From: Paraburkholderia panacisoli
Lineage (GTDB): Bacteria; Pseudomonadota; Gammaproteobacteria; Burkholderiales; Burkholderiaceae
Length of the DNA: 64,000 nucleotides
Assembly (NCBI RefSeq): GCF_008369935.1
Contig: NZ_VTUZ01000013.1
Location: 62,001 to 126,000, forward strand
Reading direction: 5' to 3'
Both the position numbers and the translations under genes were made by a program. Positions 44,532 through 53,546 of the stretch are shown here, one piece after another. The notes under the pieces were generated by a model, which saw only the letters and a program-made list of their open reading frames with translations, did no database searches and was not told the DNA's origin. The stretch's first letter is position 1, and each line of letters starts with the position of its first letter.

Positions 44532-45209
44532 ATGACATTCTCCATCGTTGGACGTTGTCCGGTCTCCGGGCAGCTTGGAATCGCGATCAGTTCGTCCAGC
44601 ATCGCGGTGGGCGCGCGATGCCCATGGGTGCGCGCAGGCGTGGGCGCGGTGGCGACGCAGAACGTGACGCTGCCCGCGCTCGGCCCGCAGGTTCTCGATC
44701 TTCTGGAGAACGGGCAACTCGATCCCGCCGCAGCATTGGATCGTGTGCTCGGCTCGAGCGAGTGGAGCGAGTACCGCCAGGTGACGGTGATCGATGGCCA
44801 GGGTCGCACCGCGTTCTTCAGCGGCAAGCAAGCGCTGGGCACGTATCACGCTGCCGCCGGCAAGCAGTGCGTAGCCGCAGGCAACATGCTCGCCGGCGTC
44901 GAAGTGATCGAGGCCATGCTTCCGGCGTTCGAGCAGGCATCGGGCACGCTTGCCGATCGCCTGCTCGCGGCCATGCATGCGGCGATGGCTGCGGGCGGCG
45001 AAGCGGGGCCCGTGCATTCGGCGGCGCTCAAGATCGTGGGCGACCTGAGCTGGCCGATCGTCGATTTGCGGGTCGATTGGGCGGATGACGACCCCATCGG
45101 CCAGCTGGACGGTCTATGGCAGGCGTATCGGCCGCAGATGCAGGACTACTTGACCCGGGCGTTGAATCCGACCGCCGCGCCCAGCTACGGAGTGCCCGGC
45201 AATGAATGA
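44532..45209 (+). CDS. DUF1028 family protein
   Basis: A 225-residue protein with the DUF1028 signature: an N-terminal TFSIVGRCPVSGQLGIAISS, GVGAVATQNVTLPALGP, and YHAAAGKQCVAAGNMLAG. The fold is that of Ntn-hydrolases, but the activity is unknown. It starts ten bases after the RidA stop and its last eight bases overlap the M20 peptidase gene. DUF1028 genes often sit with RidA and amidohydrolase genes in catabolic operons, which suggests hydrolysis of an amide or related bond. Confidence 0.9.
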   Translation: MTFSIVGRCPVSGQLGIAISSSSIAVGARCPWVRAGVGAVATQNVTLPALGPQVLDLLENGQLDPAAALDRVLGSSEWSEYRQVTVIDGQGRTAFFSGKQALGTYHAAAGKQCVAAGNMLAGVEVIEAMLPAFEQASGTLADRLLAAMHAAMAAGGEAGPVHSAALKIVGDLSWPIVDLRVDWADDDPIGQLDGLWQAYRPQMQDYLTRALNPTAAPSYGVPGNE

Positions 45210-46365
45210 CCGATCCAGCCGTGCGCTGCTTGAACGGCTGATCGGCTTTGCCACGGTCAGCCGGGACTCCAATCTGGAGATGATCGAATTCATTCGGCTC
45301 TACCTGGATGAACTCGGTGTCGGGAGCGAGCTGTTCTACAACGCCGAGCGTACCAAGGCGAATCTGTTCGCAACCATCGGTCCGGGTGAGCGCGGCGGCA
45401 TCGTGTTGTCCGGCCACACCGACGTGGTGCCCGTCGAGGGCCAGGCGTGGACCGTCGATGCATTCCGTCTCACCGAGCGCGACGGGCGGCTGTATGGCCG
45501 CGGCACGGCCGACATGAAGGGTTTCATCGCTTCGGTGCTGGCGGCGGTGCCCGGCTTTCTTGAGCGCGAGTTGAAGCTGCCGGTGCACCTCGCTTTTTCG
45601 TACGACGAGGAAGTCGGATGCCTCGGCGTGCGGCCGATGCTGGCCGAACTGGAGCGGCGTGCGCACAAGCCGGCCCTGTGCCTGATCGGCGAGCCGACCG
45701 AGCTTAAGCCGGTGCTGGGCCACAAGGGCAAGCTGGCGATGCGCTGTCAGGTGAAAGGCGCGGCTTGCCATTCGGCCTATGCGCCAAATGGAGTCAACGC
45801 CATTCAATACGCGGCGCGGATGATCGGCCGTCTGGAAGAGATCGGCGAGCAGTTGGCGCAGCCCGAGCATCACGACGAGCGATTCGATCCGCCATTCTCG
45901 ACCGTGCAGACAGGCATGATCAAAGGCGGCCGTGCGCTCAACATCGTGCCGGCCGAATGCGAATTCGACTTCGAAGTGCGCGCGCTGCCCGGCTTCGACG
46001 CAAACCAGGTAGCCGACCAGTTGCAGACCTACGCCGAGGCTGAGTTGCTGCCGAAGATGCGCGCAGTGAAGTCCGACACCGACATCCGCCTTCAGCCGCT
46101 CTCTGCGTATCCGGGATTGGCGACATCGCCTGACAGCGAAGCGGCGCGTCTTCTGGCGCTGCTCACCGGCTCGATGGACTTCGGCACGGTCGCGTTCGGC
46201 ACTGAGGGCGGCCTGTTCGATCAGGCGGGTATTCCAACGGTGGTCTGTGGACCCGGCAGCATGGACCAGGGGCATAAGCCGGACGAATTCGTCACCGTCG
46301 AGCAATTGCGCAATTGCGATGTGATGCTGGCTCGCCTGGCGGACTACCTGTCCGCCGCTTCCTGA
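45202..46365 (+). CDS. M20-family deacylase (acetylornithine deacetylase-like)
   Basis: A 387-residue zinc hydrolase: metal site SGHTDVVPVEGQ with His and Asp, bridging Asp in YGRGTADMKGF, general base and metal Glu pair in YDEEVGC, and late His in GSMDQGHKPDEF. Closest in pattern to ArgE, which removes acetyl from N-acetylornithine. In this catabolic context it more likely removes an acyl group from a pathway intermediate. It overlaps the DUF1028 gene by eight bases. Confidence 0.9.
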   Translation: MNDRSSRALLERLIGFATVSRDSNLEMIEFIRLYLDELGVGSELFYNAERTKANLFATIGPGERGGIVLSGHTDVVPVEGQAWTVDAFRLTERDGRLYGRGTADMKGFIASVLAAVPGFLERELKLPVHLAFSYDEEVGCLGVRPMLAELERRAHKPALCLIGEPTELKPVLGHKGKLAMRCQVKGAACHSAYAPNGVNAIQYAARMIGRLEEIGEQLAQPEHHDERFDPPFSTVQTGMIKGGRALNIVPAECEFDFEVRALPGFDANQVADQLQTYAEAELLPKMRAVKSDTDIRLQPLSAYPGLATSPDSEAARLLALLTGSMDFGTVAFGTEGGLFDQAGIPTVVCGPGSMDQGHKPDEFVTVEQLRNCDVMLARLADYLSAAS

Positions 46366-46569
46366 GACGTGTGGATCGAGGGCGCTCCAGTGGCGGCGCG
46401 TCTAGCGAGGCCACTGTCGTGCGCCAAAGCAAGACGATCCGCAAGACCGCTCAGCTCAACTACTTTCGAATGCCGGGCACGGCGATTCAGTCGACCGGAC
46501 ACGCCTGACCACGCATGGAACCGGAGCGCGGCGCTGAAGCGCCAACTCCGTCCGACCTAGGAGACGAAC

Positions 46570-47997
46570 TTGAATACTTCGGAACGCAACGCCCCGGCGT
46601 TGATCGAAAAACACACCATCGGTTATGTGCCGCCCGAGGATCGCCATGGCAAGGTGCGCGATCTGTTCACGCTATGGTTCGGCGGCAACATTGCTCCATT
46701 GCCGATCGTCACGGGCGCGCTCGGCGTGCAGATCTTCCACCTGAACTTGCTGTGGGGCATCGTCGCGATCGTCGTCGGTCAGGCTGTGGGCGGCGTGCTG
46801 ATGGCGTTGCATTCGGCGCAGGGCCCGCAGATGGGTATCCCGCAGATGATTCAGAGCCGCGCGCAGTTCGGTTCATGGGGCGCGCTGCTCGTCACCGTGA
46901 TCGCTGGCGTCATGTACGTGGGCTTTTTCGCGTCCAATATCGTGCTTGCCGGGAAGTCTCTTCATGGCATCGAAAATGGTGTACCGGTACCTGTCGGCAT
47001 CGTAATCGGCGCGGTGGGGTCAGGGCTCATCGGGGTCATTGGTTACCGGCTCATACATATTCTGAACCGCATCGGAACGTGGGTGCTCGGAATCGGCATC
47101 TTCATCGGCTTCGGCTATATTTTCACGCATATCGCCACTGACGATTTCCTGACGCGCGGCGGATTCAACTTCGCCGGCTGGCTCGCGACCGTTTCACTGT
47201 CGGCGCTCTGGCAGATTGCTTTCGCCCCGTACGTTTCCGACTATTCACGCTATCTGCCGGAGAACGTCAGCATCGCATCGACGTTCTGGGCGACCTACCT
47301 CGGTTGCACGATCGGGTCGACTCTCGCGTTCGTCTTCGGCGCGGTAGCCGTGCTCGCGGTGCCGCCCGGCGCCGACGCGATGGACGCCGTCAAGCAGGCC
47401 ACCGGACCCCTCGGGCTGCCGATGCTCGTCCTCTTCCTGCTGAGCGTGATCAGCCATAACGCGCTGAATCTTTACGGCGCGGTGCTCTCGGCCATCACGT
47501 CGCTGCAGACATTCGCCTATCGGTGGATTCCCACGGCGAAGGCGCGCGCTGTGCTGTCGATTGCGATTCTCCTCGCATCCTGCTACGGAGCGATCGGCGC
47601 TTCGACGAATTTCGTCGGCAATCTGGTCGATCTCGTGCTGGCGCTGCTGGTCGTGCTTGTGCCGTGGACCGCGATCAACCTGATCGACTTCTATGTGATC
47701 CACAAGGGGAAATACGACATCCAATCGATCTTCCAGGTGGACGGCGGCATCTACGGCCGCTTCAATCCGCAGGCGTTGATTGCCTATGGGATCGGTATCG
47801 TCGTGCAGATTCCGTTCATGAACACGCCAATGTATGCGGGTCCCGTGCCGAAGTATCTCGACGGCGCGGATCTTTCGTGGGTTATCGGGCTGCTTTTGAC
47901 GTCGCCGCTGTATTACTGGCTGGCGTCGCGGGACACCGGCTATCGGCGCAGACAAGCGGGTGTCAGTGTCACACGTGGCCCGGCGAGACAGTCATGA
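46570..47997 (+). CDS. NCS1-family nucleobase/cytosine permease
   Basis: A 475-residue transporter with about 12 helices. It starts at a TTG with AGGAGA seven bases upstream. NCS1 features include DLFTLWFGGNIAPLPIVTGA, a PQMGIPQMIQSRAQFG segment in helix 3 and the FAPYVSDYSRYLP stretch. Relatives import cytosine, purines, hydantoins, thiamine or similar N-heterocycles with H+ or Na+. It follows the M20 gene by 204 bases in the same direction and probably supplies or recovers the nitrogen compound handled by the cluster. Confidence 0.92.
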   Translation: MNTSERNAPALIEKHTIGYVPPEDRHGKVRDLFTLWFGGNIAPLPIVTGALGVQIFHLNLLWGIVAIVVGQAVGGVLMALHSAQGPQMGIPQMIQSRAQFGSWGALLVTVIAGVMYVGFFASNIVLAGKSLHGIENGVPVPVGIVIGAVGSGLIGVIGYRLIHILNRIGTWVLGIGIFIGFGYIFTHIATDDFLTRGGFNFAGWLATVSLSALWQIAFAPYVSDYSRYLPENVSIASTFWATYLGCTIGSTLAFVFGAVAVLAVPPGADAMDAVKQATGPLGLPMLVLFLLSVISHNALNLYGAVLSAITSLQTFAYRWIPTAKARAVLSIAILLASCYGAIGASTNFVGNLVDLVLALLVVLVPWTAINLIDFYVIHKGKYDIQSIFQVDGGIYGRFNPQALIAYGIGIVVQIPFMNTPMYAGPVPKYLDGADLSWVIGLLLTSPLYYWLASRDTGYRRRQAGVSVTRGPARQS

Positions 47998-48245
47998 ACG
48001 GTGGGGCTCTCCCGCCTTGGGTGCAAGGGTTTATCCCAGGCGCATGTGCAAAAGGTGGGTGACTGTCCCGCTCCTGTCAGTACAGCGCAGGAATAAGCCA
48101 GCGTGCTCCATCGTTTACTCGTCAGGCAACTGTGTGTCCGGGCGGCGAGCCTCTCCTGGTGCTGCCCCCGTGGCATGAATTTGCGCAAGCACACCGATGT
48201 GCTGGGTGACGCCGATGACACGACGTCTAAAACGTCGGGGGATTC

Positions 48246-48752
48246 ATGCGGCCCCACATCATGGACAAACTGCTTCGTTGCGGGACATTGCTCGTCGGAC
48301 TCAGTTTCGTCACACCGGCATTCGCGCAAATGTATGACGAGTTAGCGGCGCCGGTCAGCAGCACGAATTGCCGCGCGGTTGTCGCGCATGCAGAAATCGA
48401 TGGCACGATGCAGCAGATCGTCGGACGTGCATGCCTGCAAAGCGACGGGATCTGGCAGATGGTGCAAAGCACGGATGGTAGCGTGCTGTGGTACCCGGTC
48501 GCGACCTATCCCTATCCCTATTCCTACTCCTATTCCACTCCGTGGTGGTGGGGGCCGCCGATTTTCGTTGGCGCGGGCGTGCGTTTCATCTTCGTGGATC
48601 GTTTTCATCACTTTCACCACTTCAATCATTTCCATCAGATGGATCACGGCCATTTCGGTGGGCCAATCGGAGCGGGCTTTCATCGTAGCCAGTTCGCTGG
48701 CGGCGGGGGCATGGGGGGCATGGGGGGCTTCGGCGGAATGCGGCGGCACTAG
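48246..48752 (+). CDS. Secreted His/Gly-rich protein
   Basis: A 168-residue protein with a signal peptide (LLRCGTLLVGLSFVTPAFAQ). The mature part has a small domain with RAVVAHAEIDGTMQQIVGRA, a YPYPYSYSYS run, WWWGPP, then an extreme His/Phe-rich stretch FHHFHHFNHFHQMDHGHFG and a GGGGMGGMGGFGGM tail. The RAVVAHAEIDG-type domain occurs in exported proteins of Burkholderiales. The His cluster could bind metal ions in the periplasm, an inference from composition. The earlier ATG at 48246 or the one at 48261 may be used. Confidence 0.7.
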   Translation: MRPHIMDKLLRCGTLLVGLSFVTPAFAQMYDELAAPVSSTNCRAVVAHAEIDGTMQQIVGRACLQSDGIWQMVQSTDGSVLWYPVATYPYPYSYSYSTPWWWGPPIFVGAGVRFIFVDRFHHFHHFNHFHQMDHGHFGGPIGAGFHRSQFAGGGGMGGMGGFGGMRRH

Positions 48753-49208
48753 TCCAGCTTTCTCCAGATGCGCCTGTCGTAACTCTCCTACGGGATCATC
48801 ACCCAGAATTATCCAGAATTGCGGGTGCTGATATTCGTCTGGGTCCGGAAAACTCAGCATCGGAGCACATGACCCGCTCCGGCATCGTCGTGGGCCTTCC
48901 CGCGACGGCGATGTGTTGCGCGACCTGCTCGTCCAGGCCGACAACACCCCATTCCTGCATCCACCCTCGTGCACTCTCCAGATTTGCCAGAGCGTGCCGT
49001 AAACATGCGGTGGACCGACAAAACAGGGCCCGAGACCAACGTCGTCCCTGATTTCCGCGGTTCGGAGATGAACGCGATAAGTCGCGCTCAGGGCTTCGAC
49101 TCGGGACGCGCGCGTCGTCGGCCACGCGACTGAAACACCTGACGAAGTTCCGTCCGATCCGCTCGAACGGATCAAGCCGTCGACGTGCCGTTTCACATCG
49201 GAGCAACC
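48753..49208. other. Non-coding stretch
   Basis: No gene recognisable; frames on both strands are out-of-frame extensions. The last part should contain the promoter of the GGDEF-EAL gene. Confidence 0.45.
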
Positions 49209-51668
49209 GTGACAGGACAGAAAAATACCGAAAGGCGTGGTCACTTGTGGCGAGGCGGTTCAGCAGCGGACCCGCTGGAGCAGTCGTCGTTGAATGTTCC
49301 CCCGGCGCGGCGCACCGCAGTATTGGGACTCGTGCTCGTTCTGTTGAGCGTGCCGCTTCTGGCTTTTTGGGGAGCGTATGAAAGTCTGAGCGCGGGGTTC
49401 GCCGCGCAAGCTGCCAATGAGGCGGATAAGGCCTTCGAGGCAGCCCGGTACAGTGTTGCATGGGAGGAGTCGGCCGAACGCAAGTACTTCCTGGACCCGC
49501 GTCCGGAGGTTTTGCGCGAGCATGGCGAGGCCGGCGAAGCACTGGACGCTTCGCTGAAGAAAGCGATGGCACTTGAACCTGGCAGCCGTGCAATGCTGAC
49601 CGGGTTGCTGGAGAAGCACGCGAAGTATCGGGCTTTCGCGAAGCCGATGTTCAAGGCCGTCGATGCCCACGACATACCGAGAGCCAATGAGATCGACGAG
49701 AATTCGGCTGATCCGCTCTTCGACGATATCGAACAGCAAGTCTTCGCAGCGGCGGCGCGGCACCGTGACGATGCGACGATGCAACTGAACCGGCTCGTTG
49801 CCGTGCAACGGATCGTCCTGATATCAACCCCCGTAGTTCTGGCAATTGGCGTGGGGCTTGCGCTCCTGTTTCTCCAGATGCTGCGGCGTATTCGCAGGAA
49901 TATCGATGCGGCCGCCCAAGGCGCGCTGCGCACGAGCGAGCAGAGGCTGCAGGCGCTCGTGGCAAACACGTCGGATGCAATCCTCGTTTCCGACGTCGAC
50001 GGAAATGTCGTTTACGAAGCGCCAACGCGAAGGCCGGACCCGTTGAAGAACATGGGTCAGCTTGTCGGCACCAGTCTGCTCGATCCCATTCATCCCGCTG
50101 ATCGTCCCACGTTGCAAGGCCTTTTGCAGGCCGTGTCGTCGACAGGTGGATCCACGAAATCCATCGAGCTTCGCACGCGGGGCGAGGACGATGCGTGGCG
50201 CTACATTCAGCTGACGTTGACGAATCTGCTCGACGAACCGGCTGTCGGTGCGATCGTGGCAACAGCGAGCGACACAACCGAGAGAAAGAACTTCGAGGAG
50301 CAACTGGCCCGAAAGGCGTTCTACGATACCTTGACCTCGTTGCCAAACCGCGCACTGCTGCTCGATCGTATCAGCCAGGCCGAAGCTCGCGCGCGTCGAC
50401 GCAACGCAGTAATCGGAGTCGTTTTCATCGACCTGGACAACTTCAAACGGGTCAACGACAGTCTTGGCCATCACGTGGGAGACCGACTGCTGATCGCAGC
50501 GGCCAAACGCCTCGAAGCGTGCGTTCGCCCGGCCGACACCGTCGCGCGACTAGGCGGAGATGAATTTGTCATCTTGCTCGAACATCTGGGGAGTGAAGCA
50601 ACGAGTGAAGGGACCTTGGTCGCGGAGAATATCCTTGCGCATTTCAGTCAACCGTTCGATCTCGACGGCAAGCAGTACATCGTCAGCGCAAGCGTGGGGT
50701 TGGCATTCGCGCACGCAGGCGGCGGCCGCGGAGATGCTGACACGTTGTTGCGGGACGCCGATGTTGCGATGTACCGGGCCAAGAATGACGGAAAGGGCCG
50801 TTATGTGGTTTTCGAAGAGAACATGCACGCGGAGGCGGTTAAAAAGCTGGAGATTGAAACTGATCTGCGCTCCGCGATCGAGCGGCGCGAACTACGCGTG
50901 TATTTCCAGCCCATCATGCAGCTTCAGGGGGAGGGGTTCCGTGAAATGGAAGCGCTCGTGAGGTGGCAGCACCCCACGAGAGGTCTATTGCCGCCGTCCG
51001 AGTTCATTGCGATTGCAGAAGAAAGCGGCCTGATCATTCCGCTCGGGCGATACGTACTGGAAGAGGCTTGCCAGCAAGTCGCCCGTTGGCAGCGGGAGTT
51101 CCCAGCCGAGCCGCCACTACAGGTCAGTGTCAATCTCTCTCCAAGGCAGTTCGATGATCCCAACCTCGTCGCCGACGTGGCTGCGGCGCTGTCCGGTGCT
51201 CAGATCGGCGCAGCCCTGCTGAAACTGGAGGTCACGGAAGGCCTGATCATGCGGAATACGGCGAAGAGTATCGAGACCCTCAAAAGCCTGAAAGATTTTG
51301 GAGTAACCATCGCAATCGATGACTTTGGCACGGGTTACTCTTCGCTGAGTTATCTTCGCAAGCTGCCGCTGGATGTCCTGAAGATCGACCGGTCATTCGT
51401 TCAGGGCATTGGAACGAGTGCGGAGGACGATGCAATCGTTCGAGCCGTCATCTCGGTAGCGCAGTCACTGGGCTTGACCGTCACGGCCGAAGGGATTGAA
51501 ACCGGTGAGCAGGCAAGACTCCTTCGCGAATGGTCCTGCCAGGCTGGACAGGGTTATCTTTTTTCACGACCTCTGCCTGCGGAAGAGTTCACGGCTCTGT
51601 TTTGCTCGCAGGCACCCGGTTTGGACCGCAGCAATTCGCCAGGGGATTTCGTCATGGAGCGCCTGTAA
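49209..51668 (+). CDS. Membrane GGDEF-EAL protein (c-di-GMP turnover)
   Basis: I choose the GTG at 49209 because GGAG lies five bases before it; a GTG at 49185 is the alternative. The 819-residue protein has two helices (about 37-58 and 205-225) around a helical periplasmic sensor with CHASE3-like character. A PAS domain (about 240-370) follows. The GGDEF domain has the intact active site RLGGDEF near 450. The EAL domain has MEALVRW near 581, NLSPRQF, and IDDFGTGYSSL with the metal-binding Asp pair. Both catalytic motifs are intact, so cyclase or phosphodiesterase activity is possible. Confidence 0.93.
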   Translation: MTGQKNTERRGHLWRGGSAADPLEQSSLNVPPARRTAVLGLVLVLLSVPLLAFWGAYESLSAGFAAQAANEADKAFEAARYSVAWEESAERKYFLDPRPEVLREHGEAGEALDASLKKAMALEPGSRAMLTGLLEKHAKYRAFAKPMFKAVDAHDIPRANEIDENSADPLFDDIEQQVFAAAARHRDDATMQLNRLVAVQRIVLISTPVVLAIGVGLALLFLQMLRRIRRNIDAAAQGALRTSEQRLQALVANTSDAILVSDVDGNVVYEAPTRRPDPLKNMGQLVGTSLLDPIHPADRPTLQGLLQAVSSTGGSTKSIELRTRGEDDAWRYIQLTLTNLLDEPAVGAIVATASDTTERKNFEEQLARKAFYDTLTSLPNRALLLDRISQAEARARRRNAVIGVVFIDLDNFKRVNDSLGHHVGDRLLIAAAKRLEACVRPADTVARLGGDEFVILLEHLGSEATSEGTLVAENILAHFSQPFDLDGKQYIVSASVGLAFAHAGGGRGDADTLLRDADVAMYRAKNDGKGRYVVFEENMHAEAVKKLEIETDLRSAIERRELRVYFQPIMQLQGEGFREMEALVRWQHPTRGLLPPSEFIAIAEESGLIIPLGRYVLEEACQQVARWQREFPAEPPLQVSVNLSPRQFDDPNLVADVAAALSGAQIGAALLKLEVTEGLIMRNTAKSIETLKSLKDFGVTIAIDDFGTGYSSLSYLRKLPLDVLKIDRSFVQGIGTSAEDDAIVRAVISVAQSLGLTVTAEGIETGEQARLLREWSCQAGQGYLFSRPLPAEEFTALFCSQAPGLDRSNSPGDFVMERL

Positions 51669-51673
51669 CCCCG

Positions 51674-51706
51674 GGCATGATGTGTGTTGTTGTTTCACAT
51701 CATGCC
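51674..51706. terminator. Strong hairpin between convergent genes
   Basis: GGCATGATGTG (51674-51684) pairs perfectly with CACATCATGCC (51696-51706) across an 11-base loop. It lies five bases after the stop of the GGDEF-EAL gene and covers the stop of the minus-strand lipoprotein-like frame. A T run is lacking, so termination efficiency is uncertain, but the position fits an mRNA 3' end on both strands. Confidence 0.55.
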
Positions 51707-52056
51707 GACAGACTGCCACTGCCGCCCGCCCCGGTGCCACCGGTCCCACCTGTGCTGGTACCCGGCGATGTCGTCGCGTTCGCAAGTGCTTTGCCGGTTG
51801 CAGCCGTGCCGGTGAGCGAAATCATCGGCATGCTGCTTGCGCCACCGTTGCCACCGTTGCCACCGCTGCCACCGCTGCCACCGCTGCCACCGCTGCCACC
51901 GCTGCCACCGCTGCCACCGCTGCAACCGCCGCCGCAGCCAGCGAACGAAGCAGTGAAAGCAATCAGCAGCCTTGTGCCAGCAGGGCGAAAGATGCGCTCC
52001 CACTTTCGAGCAGATCTTGACGCAGCGAAGGCATGACCACTCCTGGCTGCAAGCAA
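51700..52056 (-). CDS. Gly/Ser-rich lipoprotein-like protein
   Basis: On the minus strand a frame reads RLLIAFTASFAGC, which looks like a lipoprotein signal with the Cys at the end of a FAGC box. It is followed by a CSGGSGGSGG tract (nine GG[SN]G units) and then ISLTGTAATGKALANATTS, a sequence type seen after the linker of Burkholderia surface lipoproteins. It ends soon after in a Gly/Thr-rich tail, shorter than relatives with a full beta-domain, so it may be truncated. The start is unclear: only a TTG at 52056 is in frame, while a well-placed AGGAG-ATG at about 52034 opens a different, short frame. The opposite-strand Pro-rich frame is less credible. Confidence 0.4.
   Translation of the reverse strand: MLAARSGHAFAASRSARKWERIFRPAGTRLLIAFTASFAGCGGGCSGGSGGSGGSGGSGGSGGSGGNGGNGGASSMPMISLTGTAATGKALANATTSPGTSTGGTGGTGAGGSGSLSA
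51842..51922. repeat. 9-bp tandem repeat (VNTR)
   Basis: Nine copies of a 9-base unit: CCACCGTTG twice (51842-51859), then CCACCGCTG seven times (51860-51922). The next nine bases are a degenerate copy. Because the unit is three codons, copy-number changes keep the frame and vary the length of the Gly/Ser linker on the minus strand. Confidence 0.9.
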
Positions 52057-52405
52057 GGCGAAGGGTTCGTGTCAAAAATATTCGCGGCCTCGCGAGAGCA
52101 ACCTTTTAGTTCGAGCGACTGGAATATGCGGGTTATGCCGTACGTTTATCCACGGGGCTGACCCTGGAAGTCTCGAGCCCATTCCGTGCCGGAATGCCAT
52201 TCCCCGACGCAAAGAAGGCCGCGCTGAGAGTATTCTCGGGAGGCCCGCGAGCGACGCTCGTTGTGCGGTTGCGCGCTGTCGCTTGCCACGGTGGCGGCAG
52301 GCACGCCTCGCAGCCTCCTGCATGACTATGGCGTGGCGAGTCGTTCGCATGCAGCACGCCCGGGCGGCCATTCAGACGCCAAAGTGCAAGCGACGTTTTG
52401 AACCT
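52057..52405. other. Non-coding stretch
   Basis: No recognisable gene. This interval separates the divergent lipoprotein-like frame and the DUF1571-like gene and should contain their promoters. Confidence 0.4.
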
Positions 52406-53413
52406 ATGATCACTTGTCGATATCGCATTTCCGGTCGTCGAGCGCGCCGGTGCATGCCACCTGATGTGCAACGGTGGCCAACCTGGCGGATGTTGCTGTG
52501 TGTACTCGCGTTGACGTGCCTGATTGCTCCCGTGGGCGCCGCCGGTCAATCGACCAGGCCGATGGAGCCGGCTTCATCCGCTATATCGGCGGGATGCGCG
52601 CAGGCCGGTACGTCGGATGCCGTGAGCGCGGACGTCGACCAGTTCCGGTGTCTCACGGTCCACGAACAGGCGGCGTCGTTGCGAACGCGGTTCGAAGATC
52701 ACTCACTGCTGGCCCTGACCGACGATCAGATCCTTTCTCTGATGGAAGCGATGAAACCGGAAGCCTTCGTCGAGTACGCGAAGTCCGACATGGTGCCGGA
52801 CGACGCGTACGAATACAAAATGCTCCGGCAGGAGCGCATATCCGGGCGATGGCCGGACCGGCCCGATCACATCGATATTCGATATCAGGACACGCCTCGA
52901 CGTGTCTACGCAAAATGGCTGCCTGATGGCGCACATGCAGGACAGGAGATTCTTTACGACGAAACCCGGGACCCGGTTAGCATCTTCGGCCATCTGGGCG
53001 GTCGACTGCGTATCGTGTCAGGCAAGGTCGCGATCGACGGCGCGTTCGCGCATGCCCAGTCCCACCATAGTGTTCGGGATTTCGGCCTGCAGTTCATCAC
53101 GCGCACCATTGAGCACGATGCGCACAGCTTTCGTGAAGAGGGCCTTACCGAAAAGCCTACCCGCATCGAACTCGTGAACGTGCAAGGCGTTCGGCTGCTT
53201 GCGTGGACCTGGATCGCTCCGGCGGGGCCACCGGCGCACTACGCGCGGCGCGTGACGCTGCTGTTTGATCTCGAGCACCCGTGGCCCTGCGGCGAAGACT
53301 CGTGGGACGAACGCGGCGACGTACTGGAGATGATCCGTTTCGAAGACGTCGTGCCGCACCGCTGGAGCGAATCTGCTTTCGACCGGCATAACCCCGACTA
53401 CGGTTTTCACTGA
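52406..53413 (+). CDS. DUF1571-like exported protein
   Basis: From the ATG at 52406 the protein has 335 residues. A hydrophobic signal segment (MLLCVLALTCLIAPVGAAG) follows an RR-containing N-terminus; starts at 52454 or 52490 would also keep it. The central region has DAYEYKMLRQERISGRW, HIDIRYQDTPRRVYAKWL and GQEILYDETRDP, characteristic of the DUF1571 family, whose fold resembles the LolA/LppX lipoprotein carriers. It is likely periplasmic. Function unknown. No operon partner; the MFS gene downstream is convergent. Confidence 0.68.
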   Translation: MITCRYRISGRRARRCMPPDVQRWPTWRMLLCVLALTCLIAPVGAAGQSTRPMEPASSAISAGCAQAGTSDAVSADVDQFRCLTVHEQAASLRTRFEDHSLLALTDDQILSLMEAMKPEAFVEYAKSDMVPDDAYEYKMLRQERISGRWPDRPDHIDIRYQDTPRRVYAKWLPDGAHAGQEILYDETRDPVSIFGHLGGRLRIVSGKVAIDGAFAHAQSHHSVRDFGLQFITRTIEHDAHSFREEGLTEKPTRIELVNVQGVRLLAWTWIAPAGPPAHYARRVTLLFDLEHPWPCGEDSWDERGDVLEMIRFEDVVPHRWSESAFDRHNPDYGFH

Positions 53414-53546
53414 CGTGGTGCGACCCGACGACTACCGCGAAGTAACTGACGGTTGACCGGCCATTGCGCCGCTGAGCCGCGAAGCCACATGCTGATTGTG
53501 TGGCTACGCTACTCGTTCGCCGACGTCTGTTCCCTCAAGAAGACCT

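Noticed and set aside
45028..46305. Minus-strand open frame of 425 codons
   Set aside because: Antisense to the M20 deacylase gene, whose metal-site motifs are intact.
48012..48042. Hairpin after the NCS1 permease gene (CGCCTTGGG with CCCAGGCG)
   Set aside because: The stem has a bulge and is not followed by a T run; too weak to call a terminator.
51530..52036. Plus-strand Pro-Leu repeat protein (PPLPPLPPL)
   Set aside because: It starts inside the EAL coding region and would read through the hairpin at 51674. The minus-strand frame with a lipobox-like Cys and a Gly/Ser linker is a better explanation of the same repeat.
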